Source: VRUE01 sp963702955
Lineage (GTDB): Bacteria; Actinomycetota; Thermoleophilia; Solirubrobacterales; 70-9
Reading direction: 5' to 3'
Length of the DNA stretch: 64,000 nucleotides
Assembly (NCBI GenBank): GCA_963702955.1
Contig: OY969774.1
Span: 868,001 to 932,000 of the forward strand
The notes below the pieces were generated by a model. That model was not told the DNA's origin, did no database searches, and saw nothing but the letters and a program-made list of their open reading frames with translations. The translations under genes and the position numbers were made by a program. The first letter of the stretch is position 1. Each line of letters begins with the position of its first letter. Of this stretch, positions 1 to 7,879 are shown piece by piece.

Positions 1-2563
1 GCGCCATGTCGTCGCGGCCGCCGCCGCCGCCGCCGACCAGCGCCGCCGCCTCGCGAACCACCGAAGACGCGGAGACCCCCGCCGCGACGGCCCCCTTGGA
101 GGCGAGAACCACCAGCCCGACCCTTCCTCCGTCGGCGCCCGCGAGCGCGATCGCCGACTCGCCGCCCAGCTTCGACTGCACCCGGTTGGCGAGGTCGAGC
201 AGCTGCTTCTGGTCGGCGATCGGCGCCTCCGCCACGACGACGCCGGCATCGCCGACTCTGTCAACGATGCCGACCAAACGCTCGGCCTCCTCGGCCAGCA
301 ACTCCTTCTCGGCCCGCTTCGCCCCCTCCCCCGCCTCGTGCAGCCGCTCGGCGGCACGGCGGGCTCCGCTCAGCGGGTCCTGCGGCGAGCCGAGCAGCTC
401 GCCGACCTCGCGCAGCCGCTGCTCGCCCTCGCGGTACCAGTCGATCGCCGCCGGCCCGGTCAGCGCCTCGACCCGGCGCACGTTGGCGGCGCTGGAGCCC
501 TCCGAGGAGATCTTGAAGATGCCGATCTCGGCCGTGTTGGCGACGTGGGTGCCGCCGCAGAGCTCGCGCGAAACGCCCTCGACTTCGACCATCCGCACCC
601 ACTCGCCGTATTTCTCGCCGAACAGGGCCATCGCGCCGAGCTTCTCCGCCTCCTCGCGCTCCATCTCCAGCCATCGCACCGGCAGGCTCGCCTTGATCCA
701 GCCGTTGACCCGCTCCTCGACCGCCGCGACGTCCTCGGCGCCGAGCGCCTGGCCGTGGCTGAAGTCGAAGCGCAGCTTGTCGGGCCGCACCGCCGAGCCG
801 GCCTGGCGGACGTGGTCGCCGAGCCGCTCGCGCAGCGCCGCGTGCAGCAGGTGGGTCGCGGTGTGGTTGCGCATCGTCGCGTGGCGCGTCTCGCGGTCAA
901 CCTCGGCCTCGACGGCCTTTCCGCTCTCGACGCCGGCATCCGCTTGGACCTTGATCACCTGATCGTCTCCCACGCGATATACGTCGAGAACCTCTGCCAC
1001 GGACCCGTTCCAGCGCAGCACGCCGGAATCAGCAACCTGCCCACCGCCCTCGGCGTAAAAGGGGCTCTCCTCGAGCTTGACCAAGACGCGGGAGCCTGCG
1101 CCGCCGTCCTGGTCGAGTTCCGTCTCGACCATCGCCACGCCGGTCGTAGTCCGCAGCGTCTCGTAGCCGACGAAGCGCGTCGGGGGAGCCTGTGAAACCG
1201 CCTCTTGCACGCGCCTGTGCGTGTCCTCGGAGCCGTGCGCGGTGGCGGCGCCGACCCGGGCACGCTGGCGCTGCTCCTCCATCAGCTCCTCGAAGCCGGC
1301 GTCGTCAACCGCGAGGCCCCGCTCGGCGAGCAGCTCCTTGGTCAGGTCGTAGGGAAAGCCGTAGGTGTCGTGCAGCTTGAAGGCGTCGGCGGCGTCGATC
1401 CAGGAGGTCTCGGCCTGCTCGGCCTCGGCGACGAGCCGCTCGAGCAGCTCGGTGCCGCGCTCCAGGGTGCGGCCGAAGCTCTCCTCCTCGTCGCCGACCC
1501 AGCGGGCGATCGTCCCCCGCTCGGCGACCAGCTCCGGATAGGCCTCGCCCATGATCTCGATCGCCCGCTCGGCGAAGCGGCCCAGCCAGGGCGCCTCGAG
1601 GCCGAGCGTGCGGCCCTGCTGGATCGCCCGCCGCATGATCCGCCGCAGGATGTAACCGCGGTCCTCGTTGGAGGGGACGACCCCGTCGGCGATCAGGAAG
1701 GCGGTGCCGCGCGAGTGGTCGGCGACGATCCGCATCGCCCGGGTCACCGCGCCGCCCTCCTCGTAGGAGCGGCCCGAGAGCTCCTCGGCGAGCTCGATCA
1801 GCGGCCGCAGCAGGTCGGTCTCGAAGACCGAGGGGACGTCCTGCAGGATCGCCGCCATCCGGTCGAGTCCCATGCCGGTGTCGATGTTGCGCGTCGGCAG
1901 CGCGGTCAGCTCGCCGTCCTCGCTCAGGTCGTAGCTCATGAAGACGTGGTTCCAGAACTCGAGAAAGCGGTCGGTGTCGTCGCCGGGCCGCTCGCCGGGG
2001 GCGCCGAAGTCCTCGCCGCGGTCGAGGTAGAGCTCCGAGCACGGCCCGCAGGGCCCGCTCGGGCCGGCCTGCCAGAAGTTGTCGGAGCGGCCGAGCCGGA
2101 CGATCCGCTCGTCCGGTACCCCGATCGCGCTCCAGAGTGCGATCGCCTCCTCGTCGGGCCCGAGGCCGAGCTCCTCGTCGCCGCCGAACACGGTCACCCA
2201 GATCCGCTCCGGGTCCATGCCGAAGCCCTGCGTCGACAGCTCCCAGCCCCAGGGGATCGACTCGGCCTTGAAGTAGTCGCCGAAGCTCCAGTTGCCGAGC
2301 ATCTCGAAGAAGGTGAGATGGCGGGCGGTGTTGCCGACCTCCTCGACGTCGGTCGTGCGGAAGCACTTCTGCACGTCGGCGAGGCGCGGGGCCGGCGGCC
2401 GCTCGCGGCCGAGGAAGTAGGGCTTGAACGGCTGCATCCCGGCGGTCGTCAGCAGCACCGAGGGGTCGTGGACCGAGGGGACCAGCGAGGCGGAGGGCAC
2501 GATCTTGTGCCCGCGCTCGGCGAAGAAGGAGAGGTAGGTGTCGCGGATCTCGGCGGCCTTCAT
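1..2563 (-). CDS. alaS: Alanine--tRNA ligase (3' end beyond the window)
   Basis: Class II synthetase that charges tRNA-Ala and edits mischarged tRNA. About 854 codons are visible, starting MKAAEIRDTYLSFF. The order is the catalytic core, the second-domain editing motif HATMRNHTATHLLH with its metal-binding histidines, the later CGGTHV motif that completes the zinc site, and a C-terminal DHHA1 domain. Its glycine loop (GGGGGGRDDMA) is the last sequence before base 1, so only a short C-terminal tail is missing. The ATG lies 12 bases after the mnmA stop, so the two are probably co-transcribed. No clear Shine-Dalgarno sequence is visible. Confidence 0.97.
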   Translation of the reverse strand, partial: MKAAEIRDTYLSFFAERGHKIVPSASLVPSVHDPSVLLTTAGMQPFKPYFLGRERPPAPRLADVQKCFRTTDVEEVGNTARHLTFFEMLGNWSFGDYFKAESIPWGWELSTQGFGMDPERIWVTVFGGDEELGLGPDEEAIALWSAIGVPDERIVRLGRSDNFWQAGPSGPCGPCSELYLDRGEDFGAPGERPGDDTDRFLEFWNHVFMSYDLSEDGELTALPTRNIDTGMGLDRMAAILQDVPSVFETDLLRPLIELAEELSGRSYEEGGAVTRAMRIVADHSRGTAFLIADGVVPSNEDRGYILRRIMRRAIQQGRTLGLEAPWLGRFAERAIEIMGEAYPELVAERGTIARWVGDEEESFGRTLERGTELLERLVAEAEQAETSWIDAADAFKLHDTYGFPYDLTKELLAERGLAVDDAGFEELMEEQRQRARVGAATAHGSEDTHRRVQEAVSQAPPTRFVGYETLRTTTGVAMVETELDQDGGAGSRVLVKLEESPFYAEGGGQVADSGVLRWNGSVAEVLDVYRVGDDQVIKVQADAGVESGKAVEAEVDRETRHATMRNHTATHLLHAALRERLGDHVRQAGSAVRPDKLRFDFSHGQALGAEDVAAVEERVNGWIKASLPVRWLEMEREEAEKLGAMALFGEKYGEWVRMVEVEGVSRELCGGTHVANTAEIGIFKISSEGSSAANVRRVEALTGPAAIDWYREGEQRLREVGELLGSPQDPLSGARRAAERLHEAGEGAKRAEKELLAEEAERLVGIVDRVGDAGVVVAEAPIADQKQLLDLANRVQSKLGGESAIALAGADGGRVGLVVLASKGAVAAGVSASSVVREAAALVGGGGGGRDDMA

Positions 2564-2575
2564 CGGCGCCAGAGC

Positions 2576-4018
2576 CTAAGCGACGATGGTGCCGTGGCCG
2601 ACGATCGCCTCTCCGGACAGCAGCACCGCCGCCTGTCCCGGAGCGGCGGCGTCGAAGGGCTCCCGCAGCTCGACGTCCAGCTCGGGGTGGCGGCCGGCGA
2701 CGGCGGGTGGGACCGAGGCCGGCACGGCCGCTGCCCGGTAGCGCAGCTTGACCGCATCGACGCGGTCGGCGTCGCGGTGCAGGACCGCGTCGCGGATCCG
2801 GACCCGCGTCGTCGCCAGGTCGGCGCGGGCGCCGACGGTGACGGTGTTGGCGGCGGCGTCGGTGGCAACCACGTAGAGCGGCTCGTCGGCCGAGACGCCG
2901 ATCCCGCGTCGCTGGCCGACCGTGAAGTTGTGGTGGCCGCGGTGGCGGCCGACCGCCCGGCCGGAGCGGTCGAGCACGGCGCCGTCGCGCTCCCGCAGGC
3001 CGCCGTGGCGACGCAGGAACTTCGACTTTCCCTGGCCGGCGAGGAAGCAGAGGTCCTGGCTCTCGGGCTTGCGGGCGACCGAGAGGCCGTGGCGGGCGGC
3101 GATCTCGCGCACCTGCGGCTTGGTCAGCTCGGTGAGCGGGAAGCGCAATCGCCCGAGCAGCGGCGGGGGCAGCGCGGCGAGCATGTAGCTCTGGTCCTTC
3201 GCCCGGTCCTCGGCCGCAGCGAGCAGTGGGCCGGAACCGTCCTCGACAATCCGCGCGTAGTGGCCGGTGACGAGGTAGTCGGCACCGAGCCGCTCGGCTA
3301 GGTCGATCATCGCCGCGATCCGCACCTCGCCGTTGCAGACGATGCACGGGTTCGGGGTGGCGCCGGCGGCGTAGCCGTCGAGGAAGGCGCCGACGACGCG
3401 GCGGCGGAACTCCTCCTCGAGGTCGAGCGTGAGGTGCGGAACGCCGATCGAGTGGGCCACCGCGCGAGCGCCGAGAACCGCCTCGGGCGAGCAGCAGGCC
3501 TTCGCCCCGTCGGTCTCCGGGTCGGCCCAGAGCTTCAAGGTGACGGAGAGCACGTCCGCCCCGCGCTCGCGCTCGAGCAGGGCGGCCACGGCGCTGTTGA
3601 CCCCACCCGACATCGCGATCAGCACCCGCCCGGGCGACCGCACCGCAAGCTGCTCGCCGGACGCCGCGGCGCGCGCCAGCGCCCGGTGCAGCGCGTCGGC
3701 GGCGAGCTGCGCCGCGTGCCGCTTGGCCGGCGTCAGCCCGCCGATCGCCGCGTCAACCTCGTCGGTCCCGATCCGCGCCGCGTCGACCACAGCCTCGCCG
3801 TCGACCATCTCGGCGACGGCGGCGGTCGCGGCCCGGGTGGCCCCGCAGCCCTCAGCGTCGACGGTCACAGAGGCGATCCGGCCCTCATCCAGGAGAAGGG
3901 AAACCCGCGCGAGATCCCCGCAGGCGGCTCCCCCCGCCGCACCCGTGAACGCACGATCGGGCGCCGGCCCGAATCGCGTCTGATCCTGCAGGTAGCTCTC
4001 GAAGAGTTCTCTGCTCAT
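2576..4018 (-). CDS. mnmA: NifU-like/MnmA fusion: tRNA 2-thiouridine(34) synthase
   Basis: 480 aa. Residues 1-120 resemble the IscU/NifU scaffold (Cys33 in AACGD, Cys58 in EGCGA). The third scaffold cysteine position reads KRHAAQLA and has no Cys. Residues 130-480 are MnmA, which thiolates U34 of Lys, Glu and Gln tRNAs. They contain a PP-loop, a KACCSPE segment, the catalytic PNPCIVCN and the second cysteine in ESQDLCFL. The PP-loop reads SGGVNS instead of the usual SGGVDS. A longer reading frame starts at 4132, but its first 38 residues look like non-coding sequence, whereas MSRELFESYL at 4018 has CCGGAG just upstream. A bifunctional NifU/MnmA is known from Rubrobacter (recalled, not checked). 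The fusion would place a sulfur or Fe-S scaffold next to the thiolase. Confidence 0.93.
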   Translation of the reverse strand: MSRELFESYLQDQTRFGPAPDRAFTGAAGGAACGDLARVSLLLDEGRIASVTVDAEGCGATRAATAAVAEMVDGEAVVDAARIGTDEVDAAIGGLTPAKRHAAQLAADALHRALARAAASGEQLAVRSPGRVLIAMSGGVNSAVAALLERERGADVLSVTLKLWADPETDGAKACCSPEAVLGARAVAHSIGVPHLTLDLEEEFRRRVVGAFLDGYAAGATPNPCIVCNGEVRIAAMIDLAERLGADYLVTGHYARIVEDGSGPLLAAAEDRAKDQSYMLAALPPPLLGRLRFPLTELTKPQVREIAARHGLSVARKPESQDLCFLAGQGKSKFLRRHGGLRERDGAVLDRSGRAVGRHRGHHNFTVGQRRGIGVSADEPLYVVATDAAANTVTVGARADLATTRVRIRDAVLHRDADRVDAVKLRYRAAAVPASVPPAVAGRHPELDVELREPFDAAAPGQAAVLLSGEAIVGHGTIVA

Positions 4019-4230
4019 CGAACTCCGGAGTATGAACCCGGTGGCAAAAGAAACGAGGCTCCAACCTGCCGTTGCCGCCCCTGGCTTTGATCCCTTGAAG
4101 TGAAGGGCGGGCGCCTCCTCGCGATCCCACAAGACCGAGAGAGATCAGCTCCCTAGCCGTTTGTGTTGGGTCAAACGTTGGGACGGCTCTCGCACGGGCT
4201 CGAGCCTCGGAGCAACCGTAGCACCGCGGC

Positions 4231-4509
4231 TCAGTCCATGTTGGAAAGCAGGAACTCCGCCTCGCTCCAGTCCTCGCCCCGGACCCGCAGGGAGATGTCG
4301 CCGCGGCCGAAGCGGTCGATCGGCCAGTCGGAGGTCAGAGCCGCCTCGATGCCCGCCTCCTCCAGCGCCTGGTGCCAGGCCCGGGCGGTTCGCACGTCGC
4401 CGAAGTCGCGCACGACCTCCCAGGAGTCGAAGGCCGGATCGTCGACGTGGATCGGCGTCGCGCCGGGCCCGGAGCCGAAGGCGTCGCGGAGGCGATCGAG
4501 CAGGCTCAT
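4231..4509 (-). CDS. Small protein, possible DUF2007-type signal-transducing domain
   Basis: 92 aa, soluble, acidic. The segment from about residue 28 (WEVVRDFGDVRTARAWHQAL, then EEAGIEAAL) to the C terminus has the beta-helix-beta pattern of the small DUF2007 proteins, in which an element displacement helix is followed by an 'aGI' strand and a final helix after a short strand. No catalytic residues are evident. It sits alone between aspS (80 bases downstream of the aspS stop in transcription order) and mnmA (212-base gap). Family assignment is by pattern only. Confidence 0.7.
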   Translation of the reverse strand: MSLLDRLRDAFGSGPGATPIHVDDPAFDSWEVVRDFGDVRTARAWHQALEEAGIEAALTSDWPIDRFGRGDISLRVRGEDWSEAEFLLSNMD

Positions 4510-4590
4510 CTCTACATCTTGACCCAGGGCGGCACCGGCGTAGCTGGCGCCATAGTCGGAATATGTGCGACTAAGGCGCCATGCACCGGG

Positions 4591-6387
4591 TCAATGACCG
4601 GCGAGGCCGGGCTTGTGGACCGCGATGCCGAGGTCCCGCAGCTGGATCGCGTCGACCGGCGCCGGCGCCCCCGTCAGCGCGTCGGCGCCCGAGGCGGTCT
4701 TCGGGAAGGCGATCGCGTCGCGGATCGAGTCGGCGCCGGCGAGCCGCTGAACGATCCGGTCGAGCCCGTAGGCGATGCCGCCGTGCGGCGGCGCGCCGTA
4801 GCGCAGCGCCTCGAGCAGGAAGCCGAAGCGCGCCTCGGCTTCGGTGGCGTCGATCCCGAGCGCGGCGAAGACCGTCTGCTGGACCGCGGCGCTGTGGATG
4901 CGGACTGAGCCGCCGCCCATCTCCTGCCCGTTCCAGACGAGGTCGTAAGCGAGCGCCCGCGCCTCGCCGGGCCGGTCGGGATCGAACTCGCCGGCCGGCG
5001 CGGTGAAGGGATGGTGCAGCGGATCCCAGCGCCCCTCTCCCTGGTTCCACTCCATCAACGGCCAGTCGACGATCCAGACGAGCCGATCCTCGTCCTCGGG
5101 GATCAGCTCGAAGCGCTCGGCGAGGTCGACCCGCAGCTGGCCGAGGACGGCGTCGGCGACCCGGCGCTCGTCGGCGACCAGCAGCAGCAGGTCCCCCTCC
5201 TCGGCGCCGAGCCTCTGGTTGAGCCCGCGCAGCTCCTCCTCGGAGAGGAACTTGGCGGTCGGCGAGCGCCAGCCCTCGCCCTCGCGGAACGCCCAGACCA
5301 GGCCCTTCGCCCCCAGCTCCTGGGCGCGGGAGATCAGACCGTCGAGCTCGGAGCGGGGCAGCTCGCGACGGCCGGCGTTGATCCCGCGCACCGCACCGCC
5401 GGAGTCGATCGCGCCGCGAAAGACCCTGAACTCGGTCTGCGCCAGAGGCTCCGCCAAATCGACCAGCTCGAGGCCGAAGCGCATATCCGGGCGGTCGGTG
5501 CCGAAGCGGTCCATCGCCTCGTCGTAGCCGAGCCGCTCGATCGGCGGCTCGACCCGCGGGCCGCCGGCCCGCTCGAAGACGTGCGCCAGCAGCCGCTCGT
5601 TCAGCTCGATCACGTCGTCGACGCCGACGAAGGACATCTCGATGTCGAGCTGAGTGAAGTCGGGCTGGCGGTCGGCCCGCAGATCCTCGTCGCGGAAGCA
5701 GCGGGCGATCTGGTAATAGCGCTCGAAGCCGGCGACCATCAGCAGCTGCTTGAACAGCTGCGGCGACTGCGGCAGCGCGTAGAAGGAGCCGCGCTGGAGC
5801 CGGCTGGGGACGAGGAAGTCGCGGGCGCCCTCGGGGGTGGAGCGGGTCAGCACCGGCGTCTCGACGTCGAGGAAGCCCTCGCCGTCGAGGAACTCGCGCA
5901 TCGCCGCCGTCACCCGGTGGCGCAGGACGAGCGCCTCGCGCATCGGCTCGCGGCGCAGGTCGAGGTAGCGGTAGCGCAGACGCGTATCCTCCCCGACTTC
6001 GCCGGAGAAGCCCTCGATCTGGAAGGGCGGCGTCTCGGCGTCGGCGAGCAGCTCGGCGGCGGTCACGCTGAGCTCGAACTCGCCGGTAGGCAGGTCCGGG
6101 TTGACCGTCTCCGGCGAACGACGTACCACCTTGCCGGCGGCGCTGAGCACGTCCTCGGCGCGCAGCTTGTGGGCGAGCTCGAACGACTCGCCCGAGCTGT
6201 CGGGGTGGAAGACGAGCTGGACGATGCCGGTGCGGTCGCGCAGGTCGATGAAGATCAGCCCGCCGTGGTCGCGGCGGCGGTGGACCCAGCCGGCGACCCG
6301 CGCCTCGGAGTCAACCCGGTCGCCGAGCACCTGGCCACACCAGGCGTCGCGGTAGGAGTTGGACCGCAGCGCGGGCGTCTCGCTCAT
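4591..6387 (-). CDS. aspS: Aspartate--tRNA ligase, bacterial type
   Basis: 598 aa class II synthetase: OB-fold anticodon domain (RVAGWVHRRRDHGGLIFIDLRD), motif 2 region (RCFRDEDLRADRQPDFTQLD), bacterial GAD insertion, and motif 3 (GGIAYGLDRIVQRL). The ATG and its Shine-Dalgarno sequence (GGGGAGG, 7 bases upstream) are supplied by IS110 copy 1. Rejoining the two flanks of the element gives a native GTG start (GTGAGCGAG) overlapping the hisS stop. The protein sequence is unaffected apart from the start codon. Whether it is discriminating or also charges tRNA-Asn cannot be told here. Confidence 0.97.
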   Translation of the reverse strand: MSETPALRSNSYRDAWCGQVLGDRVDSEARVAGWVHRRRDHGGLIFIDLRDRTGIVQLVFHPDSSGESFELAHKLRAEDVLSAAGKVVRRSPETVNPDLPTGEFELSVTAAELLADAETPPFQIEGFSGEVGEDTRLRYRYLDLRREPMREALVLRHRVTAAMREFLDGEGFLDVETPVLTRSTPEGARDFLVPSRLQRGSFYALPQSPQLFKQLLMVAGFERYYQIARCFRDEDLRADRQPDFTQLDIEMSFVGVDDVIELNERLLAHVFERAGGPRVEPPIERLGYDEAMDRFGTDRPDMRFGLELVDLAEPLAQTEFRVFRGAIDSGGAVRGINAGRRELPRSELDGLISRAQELGAKGLVWAFREGEGWRSPTAKFLSEEELRGLNQRLGAEEGDLLLLVADERRVADAVLGQLRVDLAERFELIPEDEDRLVWIVDWPLMEWNQGEGRWDPLHHPFTAPAGEFDPDRPGEARALAYDLVWNGQEMGGGSVRIHSAAVQQTVFAALGIDATEAEARFGFLLEALRYGAPPHGGIAYGLDRIVQRLAGADSIRDAIAFPKTASGADALTGAPAPVDAIQLRDLGIAVHKPGLAGH

Positions 6388-6394
6388 AGGCCAA

Positions 6395-6401
6395 CCTCCC
6401 C
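6395..6401 (-). promoter_or_regulatory. Outward Shine-Dalgarno supplied by IS copy 1 to aspS
   Basis: The minus strand reads GGGGAGG, then 7 bases, then ATG at 6387-6385. This is an optimal ribosome binding site lying wholly inside the element's left end and serving aspS outside it. The ATG is also element-derived. Confidence 0.8.
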
Positions 6402-6404
6402 GTC

Positions 6405-6615
6405 ATTCTCCTGAGATTGAGAGGCCGAGCGCAGCGAGGCCGTCGAGAATCCCGGGGGAACGCATAGAGCCGACCCCCGCCGGGAGAGCGCCACGCTCGC
6501 TAGCCGCATAGACGGCCCGCGTGAGACCAGCGCCTCCCGGCGGTGCGAGGCGCCAGAAGCGCCAACAGGACGTGGTGCCCGCGAGCACCACCCTATGAGC
6601 ATGCGCAACGGCTCC
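6405..6615 (+). ncRNA. Predicted IS110 bridge (seeker) RNA, copy 1
   Basis: A 5' hairpin (GATT 6415-6418 with AATC 6448-6451, GGCC 6423-6426 with GGCC 6438-6441) is followed by two guide loops. Target loop: a 10-bp stem (6477-6486 with 6534-6543) and a 4-bp stem (6488-6491 with 6530-6533) enclose left guide CTCGCT (6496-6501), hairpin GCCG/CGGC (6503-6516) and right guide GCGTGAG (6519-6525). Donor loop: left guide ACAGGACGT (6565-6573), hairpin GGTGC/GCACC (6574-6589), right guide CCTATGAG (6592-6599). The guides match the insertion target and the element's own right and left ends. Outer boundaries are uncertain. Confidence 0.85.
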
Positions 6616-6659
6616 TCGTGGCCGGCTGTCAGCCGAGATGAATCGACCGAGGAGGAAGC

Positions 6660-7868
6660 ATGGCAGGAATGACCGCTGGAATCGACTGGGCCAGCGAGGC
6701 CCACGAGATCTGCGTCAGTAAAGAGGGGCGAGTGAATGAGCGCTTCTCTGTGACCCACGACGAGCGCGGGATCGCCGGGTTGGCCCGGCGTCTCGCCGGG
6801 CTCGGGGTCAACCGGGTGGCGATCGAGCGACCAGACGGCATCCTGGTCGAGCGCCTGCTCGCCGCCGGCCTGGAGGTGATGGCGATCCACCCCAACCAGG
6901 TCAAGGCCGCCCGGGCCCGCTTCGCGGTCGCCCACGGCAAGTCCGATCGCTTCGACGCCTACGTCCTGGCCGAGCTGGCCCGCACCGACTCCCATCGCTT
7001 TCGGGCGCTCGTTCCAGACACCGAGGAGACCAAGGCGCTGAAGACCCTGACCCGGGCCCGCGAGGACCTGGTCGGGGTAAGGGTCGAGCTGGCCAACCAG
7101 CTGCGCGCCCAGTTGCAGGCCTTCTGGCCGGGGGCGCTGATCTTCCCCATGCTCGACAGGCCGATCTCCCTTGCCTTCCTCAAGCGCTATCCGAGTCCCG
7201 GTGACGCCAAGGGCTTGGGCGGCGGGCGGATGGCCGCCTTCCTCGCGCGGGAGGGCTATACCGGGCGCACCGATCCCGCCGAGCTGGTGGCGCGGATGCG
7301 CTCGGCCCCGCAGGGAACCGCGGGGACCGCCGAGCAGCAGGCTCGCCGGGCGGTCGTTCTCGGCCTGGTCAGTGCCCTTGAGCCGATCGTCGCCGAGATC
7401 GCAGCGCTTGACGCGCAGATCCGCGAGCGCCTCGCCGCCCACCCCGACGCGGCGATCTTCGCGCCACTGTTTCGCGATCGCAGGACCGCGATCTGCCCGG
7501 CAACCCTGATAGCCGAGCTCGGCGACTGCCGGGGTCGCTACCCGACCGAGGCAGCGATGGCCGCCGACGCCGGCATGAGCCCGGTCGCCCTGGAGTCGGG
7601 CAAGCTGCGGGTCGCCACCTTCAGGCGAGCCTGCGACAAGCGCTTGCGATCCGCCGTGGCGACCCTTGCTGACTCCACCCGTCACTGGCATCCGTGGGCC
7701 AAAGAGGTCTACCGCAAAGCGCGTGCCAGGGGGCAGGACCACCCGCACGCGATCCGTACTCTGGGGCGTGCCTGGATCCGGGTTCTCTGGCGCTGCTGGC
7801 AGGACGAAGTGCCCTATGACGCGACTCTCCACGGCAATTCCCACCGACTTCAACCGACTAGGGGTTGA
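6660..7868 (+). CDS. IS110-family transposase (DEDD + serine recombinase), copy 1
   Basis: 402 aa. The N-terminal RuvC-like domain carries the DEDD set Asp9 (GIDWA), Glu56 (AIERPDG), Asp96 and Asp99 (KSDRFDA). The C-terminal Transposase_20 domain has AGMSPVALESGK, whose Ser313 is the probable nucleophile. A coiled segment lies between them. IS110 proteins use an element-encoded RNA to pair donor and target DNA and exchange strands at a CT core. Shine-Dalgarno GAGGAGG precedes the ATG. It differs from copy 2 at residue 51 only (Asn here, Asp there), five residues before Glu56. The coding sequence ends 12 bases before the element's right end. Confidence 0.97.
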   Translation: MAGMTAGIDWASEAHEICVSKEGRVNERFSVTHDERGIAGLARRLAGLGVNRVAIERPDGILVERLLAAGLEVMAIHPNQVKAARARFAVAHGKSDRFDAYVLAELARTDSHRFRALVPDTEETKALKTLTRAREDLVGVRVELANQLRAQLQAFWPGALIFPMLDRPISLAFLKRYPSPGDAKGLGGGRMAAFLAREGYTGRTDPAELVARMRSAPQGTAGTAEQQARRAVVLGLVSALEPIVAEIAALDAQIRERLAAHPDAAIFAPLFRDRRTAICPATLIAELGDCRGRYPTEAAMAADAGMSPVALESGKLRVATFRRACDKRLRSAVATLADSTRHWHPWAKEVYRKARARGQDHPHAIRTLGRAWIRVLWRCWQDEVPYDATLHGNSHRLQPTRG

Positions 7869-7879
7869 CACAGGACGTC

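Noticed and set aside
1205..3301. 698-codon frame opposite alaS and mnmA
   Set aside because: GC shadow; alaS and mnmA on the other strand have clear family motifs throughout.
6403..6591. 62-codon minus-strand frame inside the IS left end
   Set aside because: It overlaps the structured bridge RNA, has no homology pattern, and its sequence is explained by the guide and stem constraints.
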